Below are positions 44,378 to 54,356 of a stretch of 64,000 nt of DNA, piece by piece. How positions within the stretch are numbered: position 1 is the stretch's first letter; every line of letters begins with the position of its first letter. The notes below the pieces were generated by a model. The model saw only the letters and a list, made by a program, of their open reading frames with translations, had not been told where the DNA came from and did no database searches. The position numbers and the translations under genes are program-made. This DNA is from Paenibacillus pini JCM 16418 (GTDB taxonomy: Bacteria; Bacillota; Bacilli; Paenibacillales; Paenibacillaceae). The DNA lies in the NCBI RefSeq assembly GCF_000576305.1, contig NZ_BAVZ01000009.1, positions 62,001 to 126,000 on the forward strand, given 5' to 3'.

Positions 44378-45259
44378 TTATCTCATTTCAAGTTCAATAC
44401 TTCGCGGATCGACGAACGAATAACCTTTACCTTCTAGCTTGGTTAGGAGTGTATCCAATGCTTCTACCGTCCAAGGAAGTTCATGCATAAGAATGTTACT
44501 TCCCGCATGTAGCTGATCTAGAACATTACTAATCACCTTATTGGGATTGTCAGTTCCTTTGGATTTCAATGTCCAGTCTAAAGAACCGTTTGACCAGGTC
44601 ATGTACAGAAGTCCATTTTCCTTAGCAATCTTTTTACCAACATCTCCGCCTTCTCCAAACGGAGGTCGGAAGAATACAGGTGTTTCACCGATCGTATCTT
44701 TCACAATATTTTGTACATCCTCAATTTGTTTCTTAACTTTAGCTTCGGGCTCTTTTCTTAAAGAAATATGATCCCAACTATGATTGCCGATGATTTGATC
44801 ACGATCATGAATGAGCTTGAGCAAATCAGGATTTTCTTTAACACGATATCCGTTTACGAAAAAAATTGCTTTGGCATGATGCTTGTCCAACGTATCAATG
44901 AGGCTGTTGATCATTTCTGCCTTTTTAGGACCATCATCAAAAGTTAAGAGGACAACTTTTTTCGCTGTACCTTCGTCATTTGGAACAATGTTGTAAACCT
45001 TATTCATATGGTATTTCTTCTCAATTACAGCGTCCTTTGTTGATTCCTCTGTTGGTGGATCCTGTTGTGGAGGCTCCGTAGTTTCGTTGGTTGCTGTCGT
45101 TTGATCTGCTGGTTTATCCTTTGAAGGTTCAGCTGTAGAAGGCTTAGTAACATTTGTACTATTGCTTTCAGACGCATTTTTCTCCGAATCATTATTTTTA
45201 CCGCATGCGCTTAGTAATAAAGCACTGGCAAGAAGGAGCACAGTTGCCTTTTTAATCAT
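44378..45259 (-). CDS. Polysaccharide deacetylase lipoprotein
   Basis: NodB-homology deacetylase, lipid-anchored, 293 residues. The signal peptide ends in the lipobox LLSAC. A Ser/Thr/Pro/Glu-rich linker (about 22-78) carries the catalytic domain away from the membrane. NodB motifs: LTFDDGPKKAE, NHSWDH (metal ligands), RPPFGEGG and a final ILMHEL. It probably removes acetyl groups from peptidoglycan or another surface glycan. It is a single gene on the - strand, opposite to its neighbours. Confidence 0.92.
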   Translation of the reverse strand: MIKKATVLLLASALLLSACGKNNDSEKNASESNSTNVTKPSTAEPSKDKPADQTTATNETTEPPQQDPPTEESTKDAVIEKKYHMNKVYNIVPNDEGTAKKVVLLTFDDGPKKAEMINSLIDTLDKHHAKAIFFVNGYRVKENPDLLKLIHDRDQIIGNHSWDHISLRKEPEAKVKKQIEDVQNIVKDTIGETPVFFRPPFGEGGDVGKKIAKENGLLYMTWSNGSLDWTLKSKGTDNPNKVISNVLDQLHAGSNILMHELPWTVEALDTLLTKLEGKGYSFVDPRSIELEMR

Positions 45260-45352
45260 GGTGTCATCTCACTTTCATTTTTATTGTATGCATGTTTTTA
45301 CAACATTCCGCGAAAACTAGGTTTGATTTTATCACATAAGGAGGGAACAAAT

Positions 45353-45694
45353 GTGAATACTTCGTCATTTTTAAGCGGGGTGTTGATTGGAGCAGCAGCT
45401 ACGACTATTTTAGCCAAGAAAAAGGGCTCGCTTCTCTCATCCGTCATGGGATCGAATGGAAACATATCTTCCCTAGGGTTGAACTCGGGCAGTGGAAGTC
45501 ATTCAAGTGACAGTAATTACACGGGTGGATCTTCTAGTCAAAACCATTCCACAGCTACAGGACACGGAGGGCAGGCTTATTCTAAAGAAACGAGCCTGAA
45601 CCAAGTGAAGGATTTCATTCGTAACAACCCAGAAGTGAAGCAAGAAGTAGATATGATTTTGAAAGAAACCAATACGGTCATACCGGGTTTGTAA
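45353..45694 (+). CDS. Hypothetical protein with glycine-zipper start
   Basis: 113 residues. GTG 45353 is chosen because AAGGAGGG lies 7 bp upstream. The N terminus SSFLSGVLIGAAATTILAKK resembles YtxH-type membrane anchors. A low-complexity Ser/Gly/His/Asn segment (about 28-75) follows, then a charged helix (SLNQVKDFIRNNPEVKQEVD). Followed by a strong terminator. No function recognised. Confidence 0.7.
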   Translation: MNTSSFLSGVLIGAAATTILAKKKGSLLSSVMGSNGNISSLGLNSGSGSHSSDSNYTGGSSSQNHSTATGHGGQAYSKETSLNQVKDFIRNNPEVKQEVDMILKETNTVIPGL

Positions 45695-45711
45695 ACAAAA
45701 AAGATCTTGTT

Positions 45712-45759
45712 AGAATCATTTACAGTGCGGTTTTTGCACTGTAAATGATTCTTTTTTTG
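45712..45759 (+). terminator. Very strong terminator
   Basis: Perfect 17-bp arms (45712-45728 and 45736-45752; outer bases AGAATC/GATTCT) around a 7-nt T-rich loop, then seven T. Confidence 0.88.
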
Positions 45760-45885
45760 TCTATTTTACTACGTGCAATTATTTTTATATAATGATAACA
45801 TACTTACATAGAACCATTTTCAGCACATATTATGGGGGATATCATAATTTGTTATATCTCATTGCTTGCAGAGGAGGATCCTGTC

Positions 45886-46503
45886 ATGAAAATAGAACGT
45901 TTAAGCCAAGATAAGATACGGATTTTCCTCACGTTTGACGATTTGAGCGAGCGCGGCATACAGAAGGACGATATGTGGCAAGAAATTCCGAAGGTACATG
46001 AGCTATTCACCGAAATGATGGATCAAGCCTATAACGAACTCGGTTTCGACGCAACTGGACCACTCGCCGTGGAAGTGTTCGCACTGCCCGCTCAAGGTAT
46101 GGTCGTCATTGTGACCCGTGGAAAATACGATCATCAGCAATACAGTCATTTAACTGAGGATGAACTCCCGGAAGAAGTATATGAAATGGAAGTTACGCTC
46201 GAAGAGAGCGACACCATCGTCTATGCTTTTAGTGATATTGAAGTTTTAATTGAGGCGGCACATGTGCTTCGTGTTCATATTACCGAAGCCGGCAAGCTAT
46301 ATCATTACAAAGATAAATGGGTGCTTTATTTAGAACCGGATGATTTGGATTCCAGCAAGCATTCATCGTTGATAGCAGTTCTAGCCGAATTTGGTATTTC
46401 AACCTCATATACACAGGCGGTTCTAGATGAATATGGTAAAGTTATCATTGAAGAGAACGCTGTGAAAGTCCTGTGTACGCATTTCAAACGTCATGATTCA
46501 TAA
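45886..46503 (+). CDS. MecA/YpbH-family ClpC adaptor protein
   Basis: Adaptor predicted to deliver substrates to the ClpC protease, 205 residues. ATG 45886 follows GAGGAGG and gives MKIERLSQDKIRIFLTFDDL, the family's N-terminal substrate-binding domain. The acidic linker and the C-terminal ClpC-binding domain (YAFSDIEVLIEAAHVL, SLIAVLAEFG) are present. Position near prsW matches ypbH (mecB) of Bacillus subtilis. If no other MecA exists in the genome it would also serve as MecA; that cannot be decided here. Confidence 0.9.
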   Translation: MKIERLSQDKIRIFLTFDDLSERGIQKDDMWQEIPKVHELFTEMMDQAYNELGFDATGPLAVEVFALPAQGMVVIVTRGKYDHQQYSHLTEDELPEEVYEMEVTLEESDTIVYAFSDIEVLIEAAHVLRVHITEAGKLYHYKDKWVLYLEPDDLDSSKHSSLIAVLAEFGISTSYTQAVLDEYGKVIIEENAVKVLCTHFKRHDS

Positions 46504-46514
46504 GGGTTTGCTGA

Positions 46515-46546
46515 TGTATCCCATGAAGAATTCTTCATGGGATACA
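46515..46546. terminator. 32-bp perfect palindrome after the MecA-like gene
   Basis: TGTATCCCATGAAGAA is followed directly by its exact inverse complement, ending at 46546. It begins 11 bp after the stop. Downstream AATTGATTTGAT is only moderately T-rich. Most likely a terminator or mRNA-stabilising hairpin. Confidence 0.55.
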
Positions 46547-46628
46547 ATTGATTTGATAACAAAATGATAAAAGATGCGACATCGTTAGGTAGAAGCAGGT
46601 GAGCCTGCAGAAAGTGAGGTAGGAATCG

Positions 46629-47324
46629 GTGCTAGTGTTTTCGATAATTGCGTCAGCATTGGCGCCGGGACTTGCCCTTTTAACCTATTTTTATTTAAAG
46701 GATCGATATGAACAGGAACCACTGATGATGGTCATTAAAGTGTTCTTACTCGGATTTTTAATCGTTATTCCTGTGCTGATCTTCCAGCGGGGCCTTGATA
46801 TTGGGCTGGGTGAGAACCCGTATATTCAGTCATTTGTAATAGCATCATTCGTGGAAGAATTCTTGAAATGGTTCGTATTATATCACATGATATACAATCA
46901 TACGGAATTTGATGAACCTTATGATGGCATCGTGTATGCAGTTGCTATTTCACTCGGTTTTGCAACCATAGAGAATGTCATGTATGCCTGGTACAGTCAT
47001 GCATCGATTGGTATTATGTTTATTAGGGCGTTATTGCCTGTGTCAGGCCATGCCATGTTTGGTGTAATTATGGGCTATTATATGGGACGTGCGCGCTTCT
47101 CGACAGGGATAAAGGCCAAAAGGTATTTGGTCTATTCATTAGTTTTACCGTGGTTCTGGCATGGGGTTTACGATTTCATTCTAAGTACGATGACGCAATA
47201 TTGGATTTGGTTCATCGTACCTCTGATGACATTCCTATGGTATGGGGGAATGGGGAAGGTATACCGGGCCAATAACCGCTCGCCGTTTCGTTTTATTAAG
47301 AGAGAAGAAAAGATTAATACGTAA
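46629..47324 (+). CDS. prsW: Intramembrane protease PrsW
   Basis: Membrane metalloprotease of 231 residues. In Bacillus it makes the first cut in the anti-sigma factor RsiW. GTG start. The conserved motif SFVEEFLKWF (paired Glu) lies near residue 76, LLPVSGHAMFGV near residue 138 and WFWHGVYDF near residue 180, within about seven membrane segments. No sigW or rsiW gene is in this window. Confidence 0.93.
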   Translation: MLVFSIIASALAPGLALLTYFYLKDRYEQEPLMMVIKVFLLGFLIVIPVLIFQRGLDIGLGENPYIQSFVIASFVEEFLKWFVLYHMIYNHTEFDEPYDGIVYAVAISLGFATIENVMYAWYSHASIGIMFIRALLPVSGHAMFGVIMGYYMGRARFSTGIKAKRYLVYSLVLPWFWHGVYDFILSTMTQYWIWFIVPLMTFLWYGGMGKVYRANNRSPFRFIKREEKINT

Positions 47325-47400
47325 CAGATTTGGACACACTTGATCCTATTAATCGTGATATGCCGGATGCGGAAATATCACAAGGATTGGGGTGTCTTTT

Positions 47401-47550
47401 TTGCGTGTCAAAGTGAAAATTGTATGTAGATTATGCGGTGAACGTTTTATTTTACGAGGAAGTAAAGAGAGAGACCGAATAGAAACAGGTTTCAAGCAGT
47501 GTCTATGCAATAACCGGAATTTATTTGATATTGAAGAAGATCCGTTTTAA
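47401..47550 (+). CDS. Small Cys-rich (zinc-ribbon-like) protein
   Basis: 49 residues with a TTG start and GGATTGGGGTG upstream. CRLC near residue 9 and CLC near residue 35 could bind a metal; the tail is acidic (FDIEEDPF). It lies between prsW and ypeB and is too short for most gene finders. The composition and ribosome site support a real gene. Function unknown. Confidence 0.55.
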   Translation: MRVKVKIVCRLCGERFILRGSKERDRIETGFKQCLCNNRNLFDIEEDPF

Positions 47551-47639
47551 GAACAAGCTTGATAACTTCGTGCATAAGACTTCCTTATTCTAGTCAAACT
47601 AATCGCAGATTGGCTTGATGAAAGGAGACTTCTAATACG

Positions 47640-48986
47640 ATGTATAAGCGCTTAACGGCTGTATTATTTCCTATCGCTGCCCTTATGTTGATCGGAGCCT
47701 TGGTTTGGGGTTACCAAGAAAATCAGGAGAAGAACGCGATACTGATCAAGGCTGAGAATCAGTACCAGCGTGCATTTCATGATCTTTCCTATCATGTGGA
47801 GCAATTACACGGTGAAATTGGAAATACGCTCGCAGTAAATTCGGCTTCTAATGCAATGCACCGTAAAGGGCTTGTAAATGTGTGGAGACTCACAAGTGAA
47901 GCGCAGAATGAAATTAATCAACTACCGCTAACCCTTCTTCCTTTTAATAAGGCTGAAGACTTCTTATCTCGGATATCCAACTTCTCATATCAAGCGTCGA
48001 TGCGGAATCTGGACAAAGAACCTTTGACCAAGGAGGAAATGAAAAATTTAAAGACCCTGTATACAAACTCTGCGGACATCTCTAAGATGCTTCAAGGTGT
48101 TCAAAGTAAAGTCATTGGTAAAAATCTTCGGTGGATGGACGTTGAAACGGCTATGGCGACCGACGAGAACATGGAAGATAACACGATTATTGATGGATTT
48201 AAAACGGTAGATAAAAAGGTTGGGGAATACCCTGAACTCAATTGGGGACCTAGTGTAGCTAGCATATACGATAAACGTTCGGTTAAGATGCTAGGTGGGA
48301 ACCCTGTTTCCTCAGACGTTATTAAGCAAAAGGCAGCTAAGTTTGCGGATGCAGGTTCCCATGCTTCTATCCAAGTTACTGAGAACGGAAAAGGCACTGA
48401 ATGGGCTTCGTATACTGCAAATGTGAAAGCTCCAAACCTAAAGGCACCTCTATCCATGGATTTTACACGCAAGGGTGGCCGTTTGATCAGTTTTACAGAC
48501 CATCGTGAAATTGGGCAGAAAAAGGTAAACATGGATCAAGCCATGATTCAAGCGGATCAATTCCTTAAGAATAAAGGATATCCTGATATGACTGCTGTAA
48601 CGGCAGATCAATATGAGAACATGGGGAATTTCACATACGTTCGTAAACAAGATGGAGTATATATTTATCCTGACAAAATGACAGTCCGTGTGGGGCTTGA
48701 TGATGGAAATGTTACAGGCTTTCAGGCTAGTGATTTCATTTACGAAGAATCTAAGAAACATACGATAACCAAGCCCAAACTTACATTAAGCGAGGTGCGC
48801 CGGAAGCTAAATCCGGAATTTAAAGAGACATATAATCGGCTGGCACTGATTGAAGATGACCTATCACAAGAATCGCTGTGCTATGAATTTGGCGGAAATA
48901 TCAATGGATCGAAATACCGAATTTATTTGAGTACGGAAGATGGTACTGAGAAAGCCGTCGAAGAAATCAGGACATCAGGTAAATAA
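47640..48986 (+). CDS. ypeB: Germination protein YpeB
   Basis: Spore protein of 448 residues needed for stability of the cortex-lytic enzyme SleB. One N-terminal membrane helix (about 7-25), then a helical region (to about 210), then repeated PepSY-like domains (for example NMDQAMIQADQFLKNKGYP). In Bacillus it forms an operon behind sleB. Here the preceding genes are prsW and a small Cys-rich protein, so sleB, if present, is elsewhere. AAAGGAG precedes the ATG. Confidence 0.92.
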   Translation: MYKRLTAVLFPIAALMLIGALVWGYQENQEKNAILIKAENQYQRAFHDLSYHVEQLHGEIGNTLAVNSASNAMHRKGLVNVWRLTSEAQNEINQLPLTLLPFNKAEDFLSRISNFSYQASMRNLDKEPLTKEEMKNLKTLYTNSADISKMLQGVQSKVIGKNLRWMDVETAMATDENMEDNTIIDGFKTVDKKVGEYPELNWGPSVASIYDKRSVKMLGGNPVSSDVIKQKAAKFADAGSHASIQVTENGKGTEWASYTANVKAPNLKAPLSMDFTRKGGRLISFTDHREIGQKKVNMDQAMIQADQFLKNKGYPDMTAVTADQYENMGNFTYVRKQDGVYIYPDKMTVRVGLDDGNVTGFQASDFIYEESKKHTITKPKLTLSEVRRKLNPEFKETYNRLALIEDDLSQESLCYEFGGNINGSKYRIYLSTEDGTEKAVEEIRTSGK

Positions 48987-48997
48987 AAGCTTTTAAT

Positions 48998-49033
48998 AAG
49001 AGGCCACTGCAACAGGATGGCTTCTTTTTTTTG
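48998..49033 (+). terminator. Terminator after ypeB
   Basis: AAGAGGCCA (48998-49006) and TGGCTTCTT (49018-49026) with an 11-nt loop and a T tract. Confidence 0.75.
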
Positions 49034-49114
49034 CGTAAAAAACCGCTTCCGCGGGATCAAAGACATGTTATAATTAGGAAGTATTATTACATTATAAGTC
49101 GGCGGTGAACCAGT

Positions 49115-49768
49115 TTGTATCCAAAAATAAGCGATCAGTTATTTATGAGTATTGATTCAGGGGATGAGAAGGCAGCAGGAATAGAATACAAGTCAAGAGT
49201 AGCTGATTTGGTTGAAGATTCTATGCTGATTGAAATACCGCTTCAAGAAGGTACGGGTACCACGAAAAGGTTATATGTTGGGGATGAGCTATCGGTTTAT
49301 TTTATATCAGAAGGTGGAACTAAAAATTACTTTAATACATACGTGCTTGGTTTCAAAGAAGATGTAATACGCATGGTGCGCATACGCAAGCCTGATGCAG
49401 ATATGATTACAACAGTACAGCGACGGAGTTTCTTTCGTGTGAATGCTGAACTTGAATTAGCTGTGAAAACAGAGAGTATGACTCGTTTTGTAGCCCGTAC
49501 CGATGATGTTGGCGGTGGGGGTTTATCCTTTTTTTGCGATGCTAATTATGCCGTTAAAGAAGGAGAAGCCCTTTCGTGTTGGATACTTGTACCCTACAAA
49601 AATGGGAATCTTGAGCATGTGCCCTTTAAGGGAGAGGTGGTACGTGTTAATAAGGTCGAGAATGGTCGTTTACATAGTATGGTCAAGTTTACATCCATTT
49701 CAGATATGGAACGCCAGAAATTGATACGTTATTGTTTTGAGCGTCAGATGGATTTTCGCAATCGCTAA
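49115..49768 (+). CDS. PilZ-domain c-di-GMP effector (YpfA/MotI-like flagellar brake)
   Basis: 217 residues with an N-terminal YcgR-like domain and a C-terminal PilZ domain. The c-di-GMP-binding arginines are visible in VQRRSFFRVNAEL near residue 108. The second PilZ motif, usually DxSxxG, reads DDVGGGGLSF, so its Ser is replaced by Gly. In Bacillus the homologue at this location inhibits flagellar rotation when it binds c-di-GMP. TTG start with GGCGG upstream. Binding may be altered by the changed motif. Confidence 0.86.
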   Translation: MYPKISDQLFMSIDSGDEKAAGIEYKSRVADLVEDSMLIEIPLQEGTGTTKRLYVGDELSVYFISEGGTKNYFNTYVLGFKEDVIRMVRIRKPDADMITTVQRRSFFRVNAELELAVKTESMTRFVARTDDVGGGGLSFFCDANYAVKEGEALSCWILVPYKNGNLEHVPFKGEVVRVNKVENGRLHSMVKFTSISDMERQKLIRYCFERQMDFRNR

Positions 49769-49841
49769 TATGCCATTCCATTATGGTATAAATATGTAGA
49801 ACCCGGAGACACTAAGTGGAAAATTTCGGGAGTGGTATTTT

Positions 49842-50063
49842 ATGAAGGAAGAGGAACGAATTCGCGAGTATGTTCTTTTGTTTAATCGCCTGTGTCATCA
49901 GGCAGGTTACATTGTCAAAATCATACTTACAGGACTGATCGTAGCGTTGCTGCTTTTCCAGATAGCCCTCCATATTGACGAGCTACGACCGTTCATTTCA
50001 TCTGTAGATCGAATGGAAGGAGATACGGTGAATGCACGGAATGTAAGGGATTGGAAGGAGTGA
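49842..50063 (+). CDS. DUF5359 (YpfB-like) small membrane protein
   Basis: 73 residues: a charged N terminus, one membrane helix (about 23-43) and a short outer segment. Position between the PilZ gene and cmk matches ypfB of Bacillus subtilis. No function is known for the family. Confidence 0.75.
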   Translation: MKEEERIREYVLLFNRLCHQAGYIVKIILTGLIVALLLFQIALHIDELRPFISSVDRMEGDTVNARNVRDWKE

Positions 50064-50078
50064 AAACGCTAATCCTTT

Positions 50079-50107
50079 TTGCATCACTGATTCTTGTGTG
50101 GTATAAT
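50079..50107 (+). promoter_or_regulatory. Extended -10 SigA promoter before cmk
   Basis: TTGCAT (50079-50084), 17-bp spacer, TATAAT (50102-50107) preceded by TGG, making an extended -10. The start is predicted near 50114, three bases before a terminator-like hairpin. Confidence 0.65.
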
Positions 50108-50116
50108 TTTCACGTC

Positions 50117-50137
50117 GCAGGCAATGCCTGCTTTTTT
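50117..50137 (+). terminator. Terminator-like hairpin at the 5' end of the cmk transcript
   Basis: GCAGGC, loop AAT, GCCTGC, then six T. It can end upstream transcripts. For transcripts from the promoter at 50079 it is too close to the start to act as a normal terminator and would form a 5' protective hairpin. Confidence 0.7.
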
Positions 50138-50155
50138 CTTGAGGCTTATGTTTGA

Positions 50156-50874
<719 letters not shown>

Positions 50875-50894
<20 letters not shown>

Positions 50895-51462
50895 GGCTGT
50901 ACTGCGTTTTATTTTTGCCATATTGTATCGTCTTGAAACGGTTGGCAAGGAACATGTTCCACAAGAAGGCGGGGTGCTACTCTGCTCGAATCACATCAGT
51001 TTGCTTGATCCTATAACGGTTGGTATTCCTGTTAACCGTAAAGTCAATTATATGGCGAAGGAAGAACTGTTTCGTGTTCCGGGATTTGGATGGCTTATTA
51101 CTCAGCTAGGAGCATTTCCTGTGAAACGTGGTGGCGTCAGCAAAGAGTCAATTCGGACATCCCTTACCATTTTGCGTAATGGCGGAATGATGGGTATATT
51201 TCCGGAGGGAACGCGTAATTCAAGCGAAGGTACTGCCAAGAAGGGCGCCGCTAGCTTTGCGCTTCGCAGTAATGCTGTAGTCATTCCAGCAGCCATCATA
51301 GGAAATTATAAGTTTATGCGTAAAGTAAAAGTTATTTATGGTGCACCTGTGGATTTATCAGCCTTTCTAGATGGTGGATCTGCAGAACTAGAACTTGCAA
51401 CTGAAACAATCATGTCCCGGATTAATGAAATGAAGCAAACGGGGAAACCGACCTTGAACTAA
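50875..51462 (+). CDS. plsC: 1-acyl-sn-glycerol-3-phosphate acyltransferase
   Basis: Makes phosphatidic acid from lysophosphatidate, 195 residues. The catalytic NHISLLDP (HX4D type) lies near residue 40, FPVKRGG near 81 and FPEGTRNSS near 105. An N-terminal hydrophobic stretch attaches it to the membrane. GGGGAG precedes the ATG inside the end of cmk. Confidence 0.94.
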
Positions 51463-51586
51463 AGAGGATCGTGCATGAAGGTCGACGCTTTTAGGTACCA
51501 TACTAATACAATTTATGTATGTGTGTTTTGAACTCTGCATCAGCAGGTTTGAATAAATGGGGTTTTGAATTGAGGAGGGTATTGAC

Positions 51587-52825
51587 ATGTCGGAAGAAAC
51601 AAAGAATCAAGAAACAGCAGAAGTAGTAAGCCAAGAGGAAATGGACCAATTCGTATCCTTGAAAAAAGGGGACACAGTGAAAGGTTCGATCGTCAAACTG
51701 GAGGATAACCAAGCTTATGTAAGCATTGGATATAAATATGACGGTGTGATTCCGATTCGCGAATTGTCTTCAGTACAATTGGACAACGCTTCGGATGCAG
51801 TAGAAGTGGGCCAAGAAGTAGAATGCAAAGTCGTTAGCATCGACGATGAGAAAGAAAAACTGGTTCTTTCTAAACGTGCTATTGATGGAGAAAATGCTTG
51901 GGAAGAGCTTGAAAAACACTTCGCAGACCAGGACATTATCGAAATTACAGTATCAGACGTTGTTAAAGGCGGTTTGGTAGCTGACGTAGGCGTACGCGGA
52001 TTTATCCCTGCTTCTATGGTTGAACGTCATTTCGTTGAAGATTTCAGCGATTACAAAGGACGTACACTTCGCGTTAAAGTAAAAGAACTAGATCGCGAGA
52101 ACAACAAAGTCATTCTTTCTCAGAAAGACGTTCTTGAGCAAGAGTTCGAAGTTAACAAATCTAAAGTAATGGCTGACCTTACTGAAGGTCAAGTTATTGA
52201 AGGAACAGTACAACGTTTGACTCAATTCGGCGCATTTGTAGATGTTGGCGGCGTTGACGGTCTAGTACACGTTTCTGAAATGGCTTGGAGTCATGTTGAT
52301 AAACCATCTGACGTTGTATCTGAAGGCGATCAGGTTAAAGTGAAGGTACTGAAAGTGGATCCGGAAAAAGGTAAAATCAGCCTTAGCATCAAAGCTGCTC
52401 AACCAGGACCATGGGATAGTGCAGCAGAGAAGTTTAAAATTGGTGATGTGGTAACGGGTGAAGTTAGACGTCTTGTTGCTTTCGGCGCATTCGTAGAGCT
52501 AGCACCAGGAGTTGAAGGGTTGGTTCATATCTCCCAAATCTCCCACAAACATATCGGAACTCCGCAAGAAGTGTTAAGTGAGGGACAACAAGTTCAAGTT
52601 AAGATTCTTGACCTGAACTCTTCTGACAAACGTGTCAGCCTTAGCATTAAGGAAACTGAAGAAGCTCCAGCAGGTAGCACTTCTAATAACTCTAGACCAG
52701 AAAGATCATCTTCTAAGAGCCACAAAGATGATTTGAAGGACAATCCTAACGTGTCCCTCAGCAATGAAGGTCTTAGCTTTACACTTGCAGAGCGCTTCGG
52801 TGATAAACTCAGCAAATTTAAGTGA
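51587..52825 (+). CDS. rpsA: 30S ribosomal protein S1 homologue
   Basis: 412 residues with four S1 RNA-binding repeats (KGDTVKGSIVKLEDNQAYVS; the second near 110; EGTVQRLTQFGAFVDVGGVD; GEVRRLVAFGAFVELAPGVE). The first two are the more divergent, as in Bacillus YpfD. A Ser-rich charged tail (about 365-395) follows. AGGAGG precedes the ATG. It is shorter than the six-repeat S1 of proteobacteria, as usual in this phylum. Confidence 0.95.
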   Translation: MSEETKNQETAEVVSQEEMDQFVSLKKGDTVKGSIVKLEDNQAYVSIGYKYDGVIPIRELSSVQLDNASDAVEVGQEVECKVVSIDDEKEKLVLSKRAIDGENAWEELEKHFADQDIIEITVSDVVKGGLVADVGVRGFIPASMVERHFVEDFSDYKGRTLRVKVKELDRENNKVILSQKDVLEQEFEVNKSKVMADLTEGQVIEGTVQRLTQFGAFVDVGGVDGLVHVSEMAWSHVDKPSDVVSEGDQVKVKVLKVDPEKGKISLSIKAAQPGPWDSAAEKFKIGDVVTGEVRRLVAFGAFVELAPGVEGLVHISQISHKHIGTPQEVLSEGQQVQVKILDLNSSDKRVSLSIKETEEAPAGSTSNNSRPERSSSKSHKDDLKDNPNVSLSNEGLSFTLAERFGDKLSKFK

Positions 52826-52843
52826 TACAGGATCTTAAATCCA

Positions 52844-52884
52844 CAATCGGTGAACCCTCAACCGGGTTTGCCGATTGTTTTTTT
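52844..52884 (+). terminator. Terminator after rpsA
   Basis: CAATCGG (52844-52850) pairs with CCGATTG (52871-52877), with inner AACCC/GGGTT, followed by seven T. Confidence 0.85.
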
Positions 52885-53022
52885 ATGAAGAGAGAATGAA
52901 CATACTAAATATGAGTATAATCATGAAGTAATTCATTTGGATGCGTTTCCTATGAAACGTTAGCCAAGATGAACGTTTTTTGCTATGATGATTATCGTAA
53001 GAATTGACAGGAGGAGAGAATT

Positions 53023-54345
53023 ATGGCAAGACCCGTAGTTGCTATCGTGGGTAGGCCTAACGTAGGGAAATCAACGATTTTCAACCGTTTAATTGGAGAT
53101 CGGCTCGCTATAGTGGAAGATAAGCCGGGTATTACCCGTGACCGAATTTATAGTGTATCAGAATGGAATGGTAAGCCATTTAGCATCATCGACACAGGAG
53201 GAATTGAAATTGATGGCGATGATGAAATTTTAAAGTCTATTCGTATGCAGGCTGAACTCGCTATTGAAGAAGCTGACGTTATTGTGTTTATGTGTGACGC
53301 AAAGAGTGGTTTAACGCAGTCGGATGAGGAAGTCGCTCAAATGCTCTACCGATCTGGTAAGCCTGTTATTCTGTCTGTTAATAAGGTAGATAACATGAAA
53401 CGTGTGGATGATATTTATGAATTTTACAGTCTTGGATTTGGAGACCCGATTGGTATTTCGGGGAGCCACGGTACAGGTATTGGCGACTTGCTTGATGCAA
53501 TTGTTAATAACTTACCGGAGCTCACCGATGATCAATATGATGAAGATGTCATTCGTGTGGCGCTAATTGGTCGTCCTAATGTAGGAAAATCTTCGCTTGT
53601 AAATGCCATTTTAGGGGAAGAACGCGTTATCGTTAGTGATATTGCAGGGACAACCCGAGATGCAATTGATACTCCATTTGAACGTGATGGACAACGTTAT
53701 GTCCTGATTGATACAGCAGGTATGCGTAAACGCGGTAAAGTATATGAAACTACAGAGAAGTATAGTGTTATGCGTGCAATGCGTGCTATAGAACGTGCAG
53801 ATGTTGTCCTTATCGTTATTAATGGTGAAGAAGGAATCATTGATCAAGATAAACACATTGCAGGTTATGCCTATGAAGCAGGTAAAGCTTCTCTATTTGT
53901 TGTAAACAAATGGGATGTTGTGGAGAAGCATGACAAGACAATGCAAGAATTTGAAAAGAAAATTCGTGATCACTTCTTGTTCATGACTTATGCACCTGTA
54001 ATGTTCTTATCCGCTAAAACGAAGCAGCGCTTACATAAGCTACTGCCCGTCGTACAGCATGTTGCTGAGCAGCATACCCTTCGCGTGCAAACACATCTAC
54101 TCAATGATGTCGTATCGGACGCAGTTGCTATTAACCCACCTCCAACGGACAAAGGACGTAGATTGCGTATTAACTATGTCACTCAAGTAGCGGTCAAACC
54201 ACCTACGATTGTGGTATTCGTGAACGATCCAGAGTTAATGCACTTCTCGTATGAGCGCTATTTAGAGAATAAAATCCGTGCGGCATTTGATTTTGAAGGG
54301 ACACCAATACGGATCTTCACACGCCGAAAGTCTGATGAAAGTTAG
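53023..54345 (+). CDS. der: Ribosome-assembly GTPase Der (EngA)
   Basis: 440-residue GTPase for 50S maturation. There are two tandem G domains, each with its P-loop ([14 protein letters not shown] at about 10; [15 protein letters not shown] at about 184), DTGG and DTAG motifs, and NKVD/NKWD base-recognition motifs. A C-terminal KH-like domain ends in [19 protein letters not shown] precedes the ATG. It is 11 bp upstream of plsY. Confidence 0.97.
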   Translation: MARPVVAIVGRPNVGKSTIFNRLIGDRLAIVEDKPGITRDRIYSVSEWNGKPFSIIDTGGIEIDGDDEILKSIRMQAELAIEEADVIVFMCDAKSGLTQSDEEVAQMLYRSGKPVILSVNKVDNMKRVDDIYEFYSLGFGDPIGISGSHGTGIGDLLDAIVNNLPELTDDQYDEDVIRVALIGRPNVGKSSLVNAILGEERVIVSDIAGTTRDAIDTPFERDGQRYVLIDTAGMRKRGKVYETTEKYSVMRAMRAIERADVVLIVINGEEGIIDQDKHIAGYAYEAGKASLFVVNKWDVVEKHDKTMQEFEKKIRDHFLFMTYAPVMFLSAKTKQRLHKLLPVVQHVAEQHTLRVQTHLLNDVVSDAVAINPPPTDKGRRLRINYVTQVAVKPPTIVVFVNDPELMHFSYERYLENKIRAAFDFEGTPIRIFTRRKSDES

Positions 54346-54356
54346 GGGAGAATAGA

